From: Protonemura montana
Taxonomy: Eukaryota; Arthropoda; Insecta; Plecoptera; Nemouridae
DNA: 64,000 nt
Assembly (NCBI GenBank): GCA_947568835.1
Contig: OX387605.1
Span: forward strand, 2,914,001-2,978,000
Reading direction: 5' to 3'
Positions 35,501-47,094 of this stretch are shown here, piece by piece. A model generated the notes under the pieces. The model made no database searches and was not told the DNA's origin. It saw nothing but the letters and a program-made list of their open reading frames with translations. The position numbers were made by a program, and so were the translations under genes. How positions within the stretch are numbered: position 1 is the first letter of the stretch; the number at the start of each line of letters is the position of its first letter.

Positions 35501-37881
35501 AGGAACTTGGCCTCTTCAACCTGGCCCTGGGCGGTCACTTGGATGATCCACTCGCCGTAGACAGGCTGGTCCGAGAGTTTGTAGCTCAAGCTCACAGTTC
35601 CCAAATTGGACTGAAAGGGCAAAGCCATCCGTTATTTATTTATTATAGATTTTTTTTTAATTGGTCACTGAGTTGGTGACTGAGTAGAAGAACAACGACA
35701 TGAGTAGAAGTTGAGTTAGAGTTAGGTATGAGTTGGACAGTAACATTAATACAATATTGCACTTCTTCCATAATCTAGCACGAATGTGAATAGGGCGCAA
35801 GAGGCTGGATATTTGCCGTGATGAAGAAGGAAAGAGAGAGTGATATCATATGAAAACAATGGCAACACATATGATATCTTACATGCATCATATATCATAT
35901 ATGTAATGATAACAATTATCAGAATTCTAGAAATTTCTTGACAAGTGAACCACTTGATGCCAATTTTCTTCTCTATTAAGTTGCCCTCCCTTACTGTCCT
36001 TCATCACCACAAACAAAAATTAGTTTTGCACAGTATTGGGTTGATTGGTGATGAGCTGACACTATGTGTTATGTTCTATAATTTACAATTCAATGACATC
36101 TATCGATAGATTGTTCCACAATCTACATCTGCGTACATTATATCAAAGTTCGTGATGCTTGGCAAGTTTGATAATACTTTGTGTTCAATGATTGGACCAG
36201 ATAGCTCACCTGTCTCGAAAGCCACCGCCTCATTATGTGTCGGTTAGGGTCCAACATGTAGACGTCGATTGAGTTGTCGAACGCTCGAAGCTCCGTGTTG
36301 ATGGGAATCGTTCGGAAGTTGACTGAAATCAGAGATTAACTTTAGGAAACAATTACGTTGGACTCACATTCGATTTATTTCAATGATGCATTGCAATTCA
36401 TGCTTGATTGCAACATTGTTTTGCATGCACACTCATTAATACAGAGTACTTTAAAAAATAATTTTCATGGTTTTGTTGAGTTAAGATAGCTTTATGATCC
36501 AAAAGGACAGTTTTGATCCAGATCAAGATCGTGACCTAGACAAATATCAGACTGCAAATTTGATCTGTTATAGGAAACAATTTTTAGCTGGTTTGTAGGA
36601 ATACCGAAACAAAGTGTGGCTCTATATATACTCGACAAGGACACATAGCTACCCTAGTGTCAGGGATATGTACTTGTTTGCCCTTGCATCAAGATGTCAC
36701 TGCCAACAAACGAACTACCCTTGTGTCAGGTTTACGTACTTGTTTGCCCCTGCATGTAGATGGGTTTATCGGTCTGGATGAAGATTGTCATTGAGCGCTG
36801 GGAGAACGAGATGATGGTCTCATTTACGAACGCCGTGCCGCCCATCAAGCTGTCGTAGAGTCCTTCCACACGTAGCTTGTATTCACCCACCACGCTCGTC
36901 GTTGGCACCTACCCAACCCAAGAAATGCAAAAATAACGTTACTTATGGTGCACATAATCTAAAGGAAACAATACAACACACTTGTTGCAAAGTAGATAGT
37001 CCTCCTCCCTTGCGCACTACAGTCTTTTATGGCAAAAAGCTAAGTGAGCAGACACCTGCCATTAAATTGCCAGCATTTGATTTTAGATTTTAACAATGCA
37101 TTATCTTGAGAGACAATCTTGTCAACTGACCCGCATGATTAGCGTCTCTGGGATCCCCTCCTTGACGTCCTTGCTGTCTGCGCTCATCTCTACGCCATTG
37201 CGTGCGATGGAAGCGCGGATCGTGAGCGGTAGCGGCGACTGCAGCACCGTGACCGCCACCCGGTACACCTGTCCCGGGCGCACCATGCGACTTGCCACGA
37301 TGAAGTATGTCCTGCATAGGAAGCAACCGTCAGCGTTGTTTTACGCTAGCAGGAAAGACTGGCACCAAACTGACAATTTTATAAGTGAAATTTTACCATC
37401 CTTTTACTTTATTTTATGTTTGAAAAAAATACCTTTTTTTTTCTTGCAATAGCTAATAAGCTGGAACTAATGGAACTTGAGATTCTCAAAAAAGGACATG
37501 TGACCTGATATTAGTTTTGACAACTAAAGTATTTAGCATATATTTGTAAGGTAAAAGAACTTCTCAAGTTGTCCAACAAATGATTTGTTAAAAAGAAATC
37601 AATTAACTTGAGAGTATATCTTACGCTTCGTTGATGATGACATTATTGTCAGTCTGGCCAAAGGACGACCCCCGTCCAGTCCAGTCCTTGTTCTGCCATG
37701 TCGGCCGTACTGTCTGGTCCGGTCGAGTCCTGTCAGTGTCCCGGTCACGGTCTCGCTCCCGGTCTCGGTCCCGGTCCCGCTCCCTGCCCCGATCTCTATC
37801 CCAGTCCCGGTCCCGGCTGGGATCAGGGGTGAACTGGGAGTTTGCAACGGCCACCAGCATCAACACTGCTAGAAGCGTCAT
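20503..37881 (-). CDS. Mcr: Macroglobulin complement-related protein (Mcr orthologue), 1653 aa
   Basis: Coding exons from the start: 37625-37881, 37131-37311, 36740-36908, 36210-36322, 35470-35610, 34927-35109, 34443-34508, 32912-33136, 32131-32317, 31658-31833, 30969-31220, 30466-30615, 29658-29797, 29015-29178, 28296-28519, 27655-27831, 26870-27052, 26239-26475, 25558-25742, 24879-25176, 24347-24533, 23730-23959, 23121-23282, 22212-22405, 21423-21597, 20789-20894, 20503-20702. They total 4962 nt and are in frame throughout. Seen: signal peptide 1-15, Arg/Asp repeat about 23-52, TDKPIYMQGQ (192-201), LDLa module 766-802, CAEQ (1077-1080) where TEPs have CGEQ, thioester-type helical domain to about 1375, C-terminal macroglobulin domain, four clustered Cys, and a hydrophobic tail (LATVLAVVVATLA) suggesting a GPI or membrane anchor. 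The LDLa insert in a macroglobulin marks Mcr/Tep6. In Drosophila, Mcr is needed for septate junctions and for phagocytosis of some microbes (family knowledge). Confidence 0.92.
23465..23692 (-). mobile_element. 5S-derived SINE family copy lacking the 5S head
   Basis: It shares GATGATGATGAATCTAGCC, the AAGCCTACTCCTGTCGAAAA block and AACAGGATTCCTTCACAAAT with the 13.4-kb and 41.6-kb copies. It stops before the 5S-related part. It lies in an Mcr intron. Confidence 0.65.
25728..25739 (-). other. Modified thioester site CAEQ of Mcr
   Basis: The exon starts GAC TGC GCC GAG CAA, giving D-C-A-E-Q directly after HLPE. Cys and Gln are both kept at the thioester spacing and only the Gly is replaced by Ala. 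Confidence 0.9.
27082..27388. repeat. 41-bp minisatellite, about 7.5 units, in an Mcr intron
   Basis: Unit: CTGGATAGAGCATAGGATCC followed by AGCCAGCTGATCTCAAATAAC. The units vary by a few substitutions. It starts about 30 bp from the acceptor of exon 26870-27052. Confidence 0.9.
28518..29123 (-). other. LDL-receptor class A module of Mcr
   Basis: Six cysteines in the pattern MC, EC, RC, QC, DC, GC with the calcium-binding DCDDGTDE run. The last Cys codon is split across the intron (T at 29015, GC at 28519-28518), which confirms the splice. Confidence 0.92.
31268..31345. repeat. Second site of the 41-bp minisatellite, about 2 diverged units
   Basis: TAGAGCATAGGATCCAGCTA and a diverged second unit (TGGAGCATAGGACCCAG) match the array at 27.1-27.4 kb but lie in another Mcr intron. 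Confidence 0.7.
32475..32665. mobile_element. Degenerate tRNA-SINE-like remnant
   Basis: Minus-strand TAGCTGAATTG and GGTTCATATCC resemble pol III A and B boxes (about 32475-32532). The SINE body found at 7.7 kb follows in the plus orientation at 32603-32665 (AGTGTTCATAATAATAAAAT). The two parts are in opposite orientations, so this is a rearranged or composite remnant. It lies in an Mcr intron. Confidence 0.35.
37726..37815 (-). repeat. Arg/Asp dipeptide repeat region in Mcr
   Basis: Residues about 23-52, directly after the signal peptide, are mostly R-D, with a few R-E, W and G. The DNA is a degenerate hexanucleotide of the type CGGGAC. It is highly charged and of low complexity. Confidence 0.9.
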
Positions 37882-37965
37882 CGTCAGCAATCTGGAACAT
37901 TAAACAGCAATGTTTACCATTAGAAACAACGTTATCAAGCCTAATGTACACGACGAACACATTAC

Positions 37966-37981
37966 CTTCGAGCGTAATGGT
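37966..37981 (-). other. Probable tiny non-coding first exon of Mcr
   Basis: A donor (CGAAG/GTAATG) at 37966 lies about 45 bp downstream of a TATA box, and an acceptor (TTCCAG) sits just before the first coding exon (ends 37891). This would give a first exon of roughly 15-20 nt, with the transcription start near 37981 estimated from TATA spacing. Confidence 0.4.
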
Positions 37982-38004
37982 TGCTAAGCAGATTAGAGAC
38001 GAGT

Positions 38005-38014
38005 CTTTTATAAG
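38005..38014 (-). promoter_or_regulatory. TATA box of Mcr
   Basis: Minus-strand CTTATAAAAG contains a consensus TATAAAAG, about 125 bp upstream of the Mcr start codon on the genome. Confidence 0.6.
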
Positions 38015-39895
38015 GGCGTTCGTTTGAGTCGACTGCATGCGTAAAAAGCGTCTCGCACTTTTGACTTTGAAATCTAGTACGCACGGCGAAATTTGAATAT
38101 TGGCCTCCGAAACATCCCCTGCTAATTGCGATAGACAGCGTTCGTGCGGAGCGAGGGTGGTCGCGGAATTTAGGAACTCTGCGAGTCAGAGAGGGGAGAG
38201 GGCACAATGAATTACTAAAGGGACGCAAGCGGAAAGACGAAGGCAAGGAAGAGATTACAATAAATATGCAGATAATATTAAACAGGAACAGGATGCATGG
38301 GTCCTTGGGCGCTGTAACAATGTAGGACTGGGGAGTCACAGTGCTAAATCGAAACGTGAAATAAACGGGAGTATTTATTTATGAAAATCACACAGATTAG
38401 GGGTGTAAGACGAAGCAGGGGGGAGTTTGAGGTCGGAGCGTAACTGGGTTCTAGCTAATATTGAATGCGATTGTTTCCTATCAGGGAGCAAGAGCTTTCT
38501 TGAAGACAATCGCTATCTTGCGCGCCCGTCGGGAGAAATCCGAGATCGGAAGGGGAGGAGGCCAAAGGTTTCCTCTCGCGGGACCGCCACGCCGCCGGAG
38601 TCTTTAGAAGTCAAAGTTTCGCTTCTTTATCGCACGTTTAAAATCCCCTCGGCAGTTACGCTGGCGGCGACTGGTTTACGCAAACCATTGTTGACGACTC
38701 GCGGGGTTCGAATTGACTCCTGAACATCATTGTTATTGAAGTTCGCCCTTCACAAAGCAGTAATCACCGGCCGGCCGAGCGACGTCGTTGAGCGGTGAGC
38801 GGCGATTTCCTTCGAAGGGGCGGCCGCCGAACATTCTGTGATCCCTGTCGTTATGCAAAGGAACGGCTAGCCCCGAGGGAGCGTGGCTCTAACCAAGATA
38901 AATACGGTAGCACGCGTCCGCCCCGAGAGCCGGGATCAGCTTTCAGCGAATGCTAATAATGGGTGCGCGCCGAGTCTATCGTATTTCACGACATCGTGCG
39001 TTACTTTAAGCAGAAAATATTAACCGGCATCTATCCTGGCATACTGGAAACTGGCTAGTCCTTCTGCTTGAGTGAGTTATTGAGGCTATCCAACTCGCAA
39101 ATGCCCCTTCTCGTGGGCAAGTGCCCCCCAGAGAGGTCTTGTTACCCTCCTGTCCTGCGGAGAAGCCGGAAGTCGGCCATGTCTCATACTAACGCCGCGA
39201 GAAGATGTTTCACAACCCCGAGATAAGTCAAAATATATTGCGGGGAGATTGAGGTAAATATGGGAGCATATTCGGGAGGAAGAGGTAGACTGGGAGGCTA
39301 GACTGGGAGACGGCAGAGTGTCTCGGTTGCCCGCAAAACAACTCACCGACGCCGCACTCAAAGTTTCCACTTGCATTGACCCCCGGCATTTGGCGCAACA
39401 CACGCGAGGCAAGTGCATTCCAAGTTTTTCGATGCCATTAAAAGCTTTCTCACATGTCGAATGCTTTTTACCAAAAACAGGCGATAAGGTTCAAAATGAA
39501 TTCGCTGCGCATGATGGTTATGAGTTGTAGCTTTTGATAAATTAAGCAGCACCTCATTTTCCGTAATGAGCCCAATACAGCGTGTTTTTTTGTCCAGCAC
39601 ACCCAGTTTTCTTGACGAATGTAAGAAACGCCAGGCCACGTGCACGAAATGTTGGACTTATTTATTATTCCGCCGACTAATATAGCCGAGGAGTATTCTT
39701 GAAATTTGTTAAACAGGAGAAGGCGATGTGACTGGTCTGTGACGGATGAAGGCGGCAGGCAAATATTGATCGACAACGATTCGATTAAACGCGAACAAAG
39801 CCGGCTGTCAGGCCCGAGCCGACAGGCGTAATTCGTGTACGCACGTCACCACGCAGACGACACGTTGACCGAAAAAGTGCGTACACTGCAAAAAC

Positions 39896-39898
<3 letters not shown>

Positions 39899-39944
<46 letters not shown>
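39899..39944. repeat. 46-nt poly-C run
   Basis: An uninterrupted run of C, so the minus strand is poly-G. It could be a real simple repeat or a collapsed or expanded assembly or sequencing artefact. Confidence 0.85.
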
Positions 39945-41550
39945 ATGGGAGAGATCTGCATGTTTATGACATCACTTGGCATGTGCAAATAGTAAAAACT
40001 CTGTTCAACTGTGTGTAGCCGATCGCATTACATGCATGAGAATTTGTGAAATTACTGTTCAGGGTTGGGACCTTTGGTTGGGACGTTGTTGAATACGAGG
40101 TGGACTTTAATTGTTTAAAACAACGTGAGGACTGACAGTTAGGATCGAGAGCCGTTACGGTGTTTTCCACGAGATCGATTTCATTGAAGTGTGCATATCC
40201 GTGCTGCAAGTAAGCAAGCAAAATTGCAGTCGCATTTAGCGCGACTTTTTTGTCTAAATGCATTCCAAGAGGTCGTGGCTTCAGCTCGGGGACAATGAAT
40301 CGCGGATTGTATGGCACATCTAGTTTTATTGCAAACTTTTGGCCGAGTTCTCGCGACTTTTAGAATAAAGAAAAACGCCGAAAATTAAGGAATGGGGAAA
40401 CACGAAACAAGACAAAGTTTCCCAGGCGAACAATAACCATAACTTTTTCCTGTCGTCACAAAACAATCTCATTTGTTTCCAACTTTTCTGCCTTGGCAAG
40501 AAAAATATATCTCTGCCAGATAAAATGATAAAGAATGTTATTTAATTGAGGGATTTTACTCTGGAGCTTAGCGACAGCAAGTTTGATTTACTCAAATTCA
40601 AGGCGCGAGGTTGCCTCGAGACAACTGCGGTCGGATAAATAAATATTTTGCATGAACCTGCTGCACACTGCCAGTCGATGCACTTCCCTCTGAAGCACAG
40701 CAAAGCTTGTACAAATATTTAAATGTTCGTTTGTTTTACACAAAGCATGGCAGACAGGGGAGCTGCCAGAGCAAATACTGTTTGATTAACGTCGGTACAG
40801 ATTGTGTAGGGGTGGCAAGCCTGGCAATGAAGGACTTTTAACAGCAGCCACTTAGGCCCTGGCACGGCAAGCGTGAAACAATGAGGCGCCCCTTCGAACG
40901 CCGCGCACCCAATTGTTTTCGACGACAGCAACAGATAACTGAGTGGGCCACTCGTCCATCGAAACCAGTTGATTTAGTACCATTTTGACGAGCATCGTTC
41001 AGTTCGAATCATAGCCGTGTTCAAATCGGTTCATTACACATCCATCCGCTGGGAAAATGCAGTCCACATCTACATATTGAGCGGGTATTGATATTGCGAT
41101 TTGCATTCGGATTAGTAGCACTCCATTTGTAGCTCTTTCGGTCTTTGGCAGAAGTTGCTAAAGGCAGAACGAAGCGTGAAACGAGCCCGATACAAAGGTG
41201 ATATGACAAGTGATGTGACTTGCCCCGTCTTCAAAGGCACGCGATCGTGCAGGAGATCGACGTCGGGGACGGAAGGATGTTTCAGCAGCGAGGCGTCGCG
41301 ACGTCGTTTGCGTCACGAGCAATCAAAGTTTCGACGCGTCACAAATCGAGTGGCAGACTTCTAAAACAACGTTTAGCTGTCTCCCATTTAGAGCCAGTGA
41401 GCGAGCATCGGAAACGCTGACTCGGAAGGCTTTAAGCGGCAGAAATTGGAGCCGCGTGCTTGATAAGTCTGTTTAATACTTTGCTCTCTCTGTGGATAGA
41501 ACTTGAGATAATACGGAACTTTCGAGTGGAAAGATTTATCGATTTGCGGT

Positions 41551-42190
41551 TTTTAACGACGCACTGTTTCGGTGGCACCCGAAACACCCGGTGCCGGCAC
41601 GTTGCCTACTTCTATTGAAAAACACGAAACAATTCGATTTAACAGGATTCCTCCACAAATCCATGCTGTCGAGAGGTTGACAAGCAAGGTGAATGAAGTT
41701 GCTGTACTAACTTTCATCCCTCCAGCCTCTCTCCCGAACAGAACTGGTCATGTGTATGATGGTCCCAATACCTGACCCAGCGCAGTGTTGCTTAACTTTC
41801 GTCCCTCCAACCTCTCTCCCGAACAGAACTAGTCATGTGTATGATGATCACCCATCCAATACCTGACTCAGCGCAGTGTTGCTTAACTTTCATCCCTCCA
41901 ACCTCTCTCCCGAACAGAACTGGTCATGTGTATGATGGTCACCCATCCAATACCTGACCCAGCGCAGTGTTGCTTAACTTTCATCCCTCCAACCTCTCTC
42001 CCGAACAGAACTGGTCATGTGTATGATGGTCACCCATCCAATACCTGACCCAGCGCAGTGTTGCTTAACTTTCATCCCTCCAACCTCTCTCCCGAACAGA
42101 ACTGGTCATGTGTATGATGGTCACCCACCCAATACCTGACCCAGCGCAGTGTTGCTTAACTTCGGTGATTTCACGAGGACCGGTGTTTCC
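41551..42190 (-). mobile_element. 5S rRNA-derived SINE with tandemly amplified head
   Basis: Read on the minus strand, 42190 downwards matches the 5S rRNA gene (CCGGTCCTCG, then AATCACCGAAGTTAAGC, then the box C-like TGGATGGGTGACC in the repeats). It continues into the family body and ends in the tail near 41551 (GTGCGTCGTTAAAA). Units containing the 5S box A, intermediate element and box C are repeated five times. The same body occurs at 13.4, 23.5 and 58.7 kb. Confidence 0.8.
41711..42159 (-). repeat. Five tandem units of 91 bp (one of 85) carrying 5S internal-promoter sequence
   Basis: Unit starts on the + strand are 41711, 41796, 41887, 41978 and 42069. Units are almost identical. The first is 6 bp shorter because it lacks part of the GGTCACCCATCC segment. 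Confidence 0.92.
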
Positions 42191-45100
42191 AAAACACCAA
42201 AAAGTTCGGTCACAAAATTCGCTACATAAGTTCGGTTGAAAGTTTAGTTTTATTTTGGTTTTGGTTTCGTTTGAAAAGAAGAAGACAGCCATTGTGTGGA
42301 ATGTCAAATAATTCACCCGGCGCCCGCTAATTGAACGCTGTGACGCGCGGCGCCACAGTCCAGACCAAAGTCCAGACACTCGAGAGTTGGCCAGAAAAGG
42401 AGCAGCTTGAAGATGTTCCAGTTTGCAGGACCGAAAAGTTTCAAGAAGTAAACTGGCCTTCAAGCGCCACCCGACGCTAAGTAAAATAATTCGCGAAAGA
42501 AAAAGGAACTCGACGCTAGAAATTTTAACTGCCAGATGCTCTGGTCGAATTGCATATCGCCGTCACGTTTGCCTTCGGAGGTGGCGTGAGTATTTCGAAA
42601 TTAAATTAACTCGACGAGAATCGACGTGTCAGAGGCAATGAAAATTAATCAATTTGATTGCTGCTCGAAGTGGGAAAATGAAATTATAATCGCCTATAGT
42701 AGTGAATAAAACAACGATATATTTATAAACAGGGTTCGATTAAATTTTTGTTAGATTCTTTCTGTAAAGTAATAACCTGCCGATGAAAAACGCGTGGGCA
42801 AAGGGTTGATGTATGACGCCGATGAGCGCAGAAGCACTTCCTAGCGGAAGTCCACCCCTCCATCACGTGTATCGCGTCGTTCCATTCGGTGGGCAGCGCG
42901 TTGTTGATGTTTGTACAACGTCCCAGTGTCTGAACGCAAATAAAACACCCCTGCTCCGAGCGCCCACACCTGCACGGGGTGGTCGTCGGCGAAAATCAAT
43001 CGCAAACTGACAAAAACAAATAAATTAGACAACGAGCTCGTATTTAGCAACCCCTAGAGACCCCTGTACGACCACAAAATAAGCAGGGAGAGCGGTCTGA
43101 GCTCCGAAATATCTTTCCCACTTCCTTTTTAAGCGGGACTGCCACCTGGATTAAAATTCTGTCAAGTGGAAAGTTATACACCCCGGCGAAGGGGAGTCAA
43201 GTGTGCTGCGTACGCAGACTGTGGTTTATTGCGTTGGACATGACGGGTCAAGCATTTTGGGGTAGATTAAATAAGCTCGATAAAATGTTTCGCAACTTTT
43301 TTTGGTGCCTCCCCGAAGACTTGGCACACTTTTTATCCTTCTCTTGGCTCGGCGTCTAAAAGGTTTATCTAGTTGCGAACACGATATGACATTTGAGATT
43401 CATTATTAATGTGCGAATCAATGCAGACTGAACTTAACAATTTCACAAAACATGTGCAATTTGGCGAAGCACTTTTCCCGATTCATGCAAAGTTCCCCGC
43501 TTCGAGGCGGCGGTGCCAGTCATTGAAGTTCACCGGGCAGTGAGCACGTTCGTCTGCTAACTTTTTAGACAGCACGAAATGCCAAAATCTCATCATCAAA
43601 TCCATTGTTTCAACGAGACGAAGAGATTTGCCGAAAAGTGTGAAGTCACTCGTCCGGCGTTGACATCGCAAGCACGTCTGCAAATTAGCATAAACATGAG
43701 TCGTCCCTAGAGAAGACGCCGACGCCGCTTATTGGAAAGACCGACGGCACTGACCACCTTCACCCGCATCGTCAGTCAGCATGAAAGCACCGGCGTCGAC
43801 CGCATAAGCATCACGACGCTGTCAGGGGTGAGGAGGGGAGGGGGACGACGACGCGTTTCTTCATCTTTATCTCCTTCCTCACACTCCGAGAAGTACGTTT
43901 CATTTGTCTGACTGCACTTTCTGTTCACCCCCTTTCGAACGCGGCGCACAGGAAGCGACGCGAGCAGGCTTTTAGGATTAAAATATCCGCCAGGAATTTT
44001 GACTGCCAACTTCAGAGACTGTTAGTCTGTTACGCTCAGCTGCGTTCGGCAATCGAGGAAGAAATACGCAAGTCGAACCGAACTGCTGGGCAAAAAAAAC
44101 CGGGAATGGCGGAGGCAGTTTTTCATTCGCATGCATTCATCGGGTTGTGCTGCGATGCAAAGAGTTCGACCACATCAAGTGTGGTTCTGTGGTCGATTAG
44201 TCACTCGACCACGAAGCGACCATCACGTTCGACCACGGGGACCTCCAAGATATGTCTCTCATTAATTCCGGTGGCGTCTTCGTCGGCCACGAGTGCCATT
44301 ATCTCCCCCGTGGCTTAGCTCTTCGAACAAAATATCGACAAGAAGTGTTGTCATGCGCCGACCAAAACGATCGATTGTTACTGAGCTATGAAAAATTTGC
44401 GTAATATATCGACATACCGGCCGATCACGAGGTTCGTCCGTTGTGAGCGAAATACAAACTCGGTTTACGACTTCTTGGAGACGATCTGCCCTTCCGTTTT
44501 CAACCCCGAACTCTAGACTCGAGGAGCCCCGAGCTGGGTGCATATACGAGTCTTCATTTAGACTTGCAAATGTACGCAAATTCAACGACCGCTGAAACAA
44601 AACACCCGTCGATGCCAAAATGCGAAAGTTTCGCGGAAGACGAGTGTGTGGCGTGGGTTAAAAATACGCGGCGGCACGCGGGTTCGAGGCCCCAGCAAGT
44701 CACGAATGAACGCCGAACAGCCGCGACATGCGTAAAGAGCGCACGCACCGCATGCACATGTGCGTTCGAAGGGGATCAAGACCAGACGCGGGTAGATCAT
44801 TCATTTGTGTTTATAAATAAATGTATAAATGTTGAACTCTGCCACCGTAAGCATTTGGTTATAAGAGTCGGTAGATTTGTTTATGATTTATATGCAGGAG
44901 ATAAATAGTTTATATTTGGACTGCATTTAGTTTCAAATTAGCTCCCGACCGAGTTTTGACTAGTCTTTTATTTTGTTAGGACCCTGCGAGATACTAATTG
45001 CATTTGAACGTCCCGCAAGAGAAATAAAATCATTTCAATAATCACCACTTTATGAAGAAACTAGTGAATTCAAATTTAATTAAAAATTGTCCGAACGAAA

Positions 45101-47078
45101 TTTAAATATTTCAGAGACGAGCAAATTGTCATATTGTTCGGTTTGTTGTTTTTTTTAACGCTGTTGCTAGCAATTTCAAATCAACTCGCCGGAAGCCGCC
45201 AATTACGTATCTCTGGCTCCGTAATCAAATGCAAGCAATTACAAGCCTGGGGACAGATTTTCATCAAGTTGGCAAAAAATCAGATCAAGTAAAACCTTCA
45301 ACGCGTTTATTTGCATCCCAAATAAAACAGTGCACTTAATTGAAAGAAGCAAATCGCTGCACGTGAAGAAAGCATACTGTTAGTCTTGTGAGGATTAACT
45401 GCTCGCCAATCTGCATTAGAACAAGGGACGACGTTCGAGGGTGACGAGGTGGAGGTGGGGGTGGATAAGAATGCGGTCCACGGGACTGTAAGAAGCACGT
45501 TGACGTCTCAGGCGCATTCAGGATAAAATTAGAAGTCAACATTAGTGCAAGAAGTGAAACAATCTTAAAACAGCTGTACTGTCCTTGCTACAGACCGCTC
45601 ATTGCTCGAGTCTACACAGATGATGGGAGCAGGCCGCAGCAAGACCACCCCCAGCCCCTCGGAAGTGACTGAAAACAATGCCCCCACCAAGCGGCGTCGA
45701 TCCACTACGGAAGTGGTGGCGTGCTCCGAGCAAATGAAATGCAAAGGAAAGGGTGCAGACTAAATTTCAAAGTAAATTGATTCGACGGACTGGTGTGTTA
45801 TTATTATTAGTATTATTAATAAAACGTAGATAGTTCAGGAAGGGAAGTTGATTGCCAGACTGATGGCCTGAACATTTGAACGGTGTCACTTACACTGACA
45901 GGCCATTATTTTTCCGATTGGCTGCGTCGAGTCTTACCTGCAATCAAGTTGCAGTGTTTGCCTCCACGGGGCTTGAAATTCAAACGTAGTGAAGTTCGTC
46001 ACGGGCTCGCGATTTCGGCACGGCGCTCTACTCTAACTCTGGTCCACGCGCTAACAGAGTCGACCCCTAATCACTACAACCCCATCTGATTTATTCCCGA
46101 GCACGAGGGCTGCACCGACTAGATATACAAACGCGGGCATGAGAGCAAATAGAATAATATTTGCAAATAGATATTCTATATAACGCGTCAACGGGCGCCT
46201 GTAATCCGTTATCTGTACAAAATTAATAAACACCACGAGGAATGCAAAGTCAGGCAAGTTTCGGTGGTCGCTTTTTGATGTTGCGGCTTAGCGTTCGGCG
46301 CACAGCTTTTAGCCTTCACATGCTTCGAAACCATAAATAACTCGGCAGTACAAACGTTAGCGCCCCTAAAGTGCAATCAAAAAGATTTGCGCGAGTTTGT
46401 GTGCTGAAGAGAGCTTACCGCACGGCTGCCTGTATGGTTAAAACAAAACGTCGAAGAGCATTCTCATTTTCCATGGAAAATAACTCCTGCAAACTTTGTC
46501 CAAAACACATTAAGCCTCAGGAATTAATTAGGAACACAAAATAGAAGTACCTACCCTATACAAGTGTGTGTATGTAGGGATCTCGAATGATAAACTATGA
46601 TCTTTAGCCCAATTATCAGACTTTAATTGGATCCCCCTGCAAATAACGAGGATCTCTTTACGTCACGAGTAGCCAATTTACGTCGGATGTTGAAAATCTA
46701 CCAACTAATGATGCAGTCGATAATTCTTTGAGCCCCAACGCATAGTCATGCTAATCTAATAGATATTGCCTGCGTTAGCTGCGTGTATAGGTACAACGAT
46801 ACCATTAAAATGTTCGCTAAATAGCGCCATCAACCGTACCATTGCGGCGCTGAATATTTACGATAACGAGCAAATTTGTTGTAAACTCACACGACATACC
46901 TTGCACCTCACAAACTAAATGTTTTGTGAAATGAAACATCAAAAATAACGCCATGTGGTGTTGCTCGAATCGGGTCATTGTGATCGGCGAGATGACGCGT
47001 TCTCGTCGTCAAGCCCGGGACGCGAGTGTACGAGGAGGTTGCGGATTAGTGCTTCATACTAGGGGTGCGTGGGCATTA

Positions 47079-47094
47079 GGGGGGGGGGGGGGGG
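47079..47094. repeat. 16-nt poly-G run
   Basis: Uninterrupted G run in a G-rich context. Simple repeat. Confidence 0.85.

Noticed and set aside
35840-35905. ATATGATATC-type short palindromes
   Set aside because: AT-rich simple sequence in an intron; no consistent period or family.
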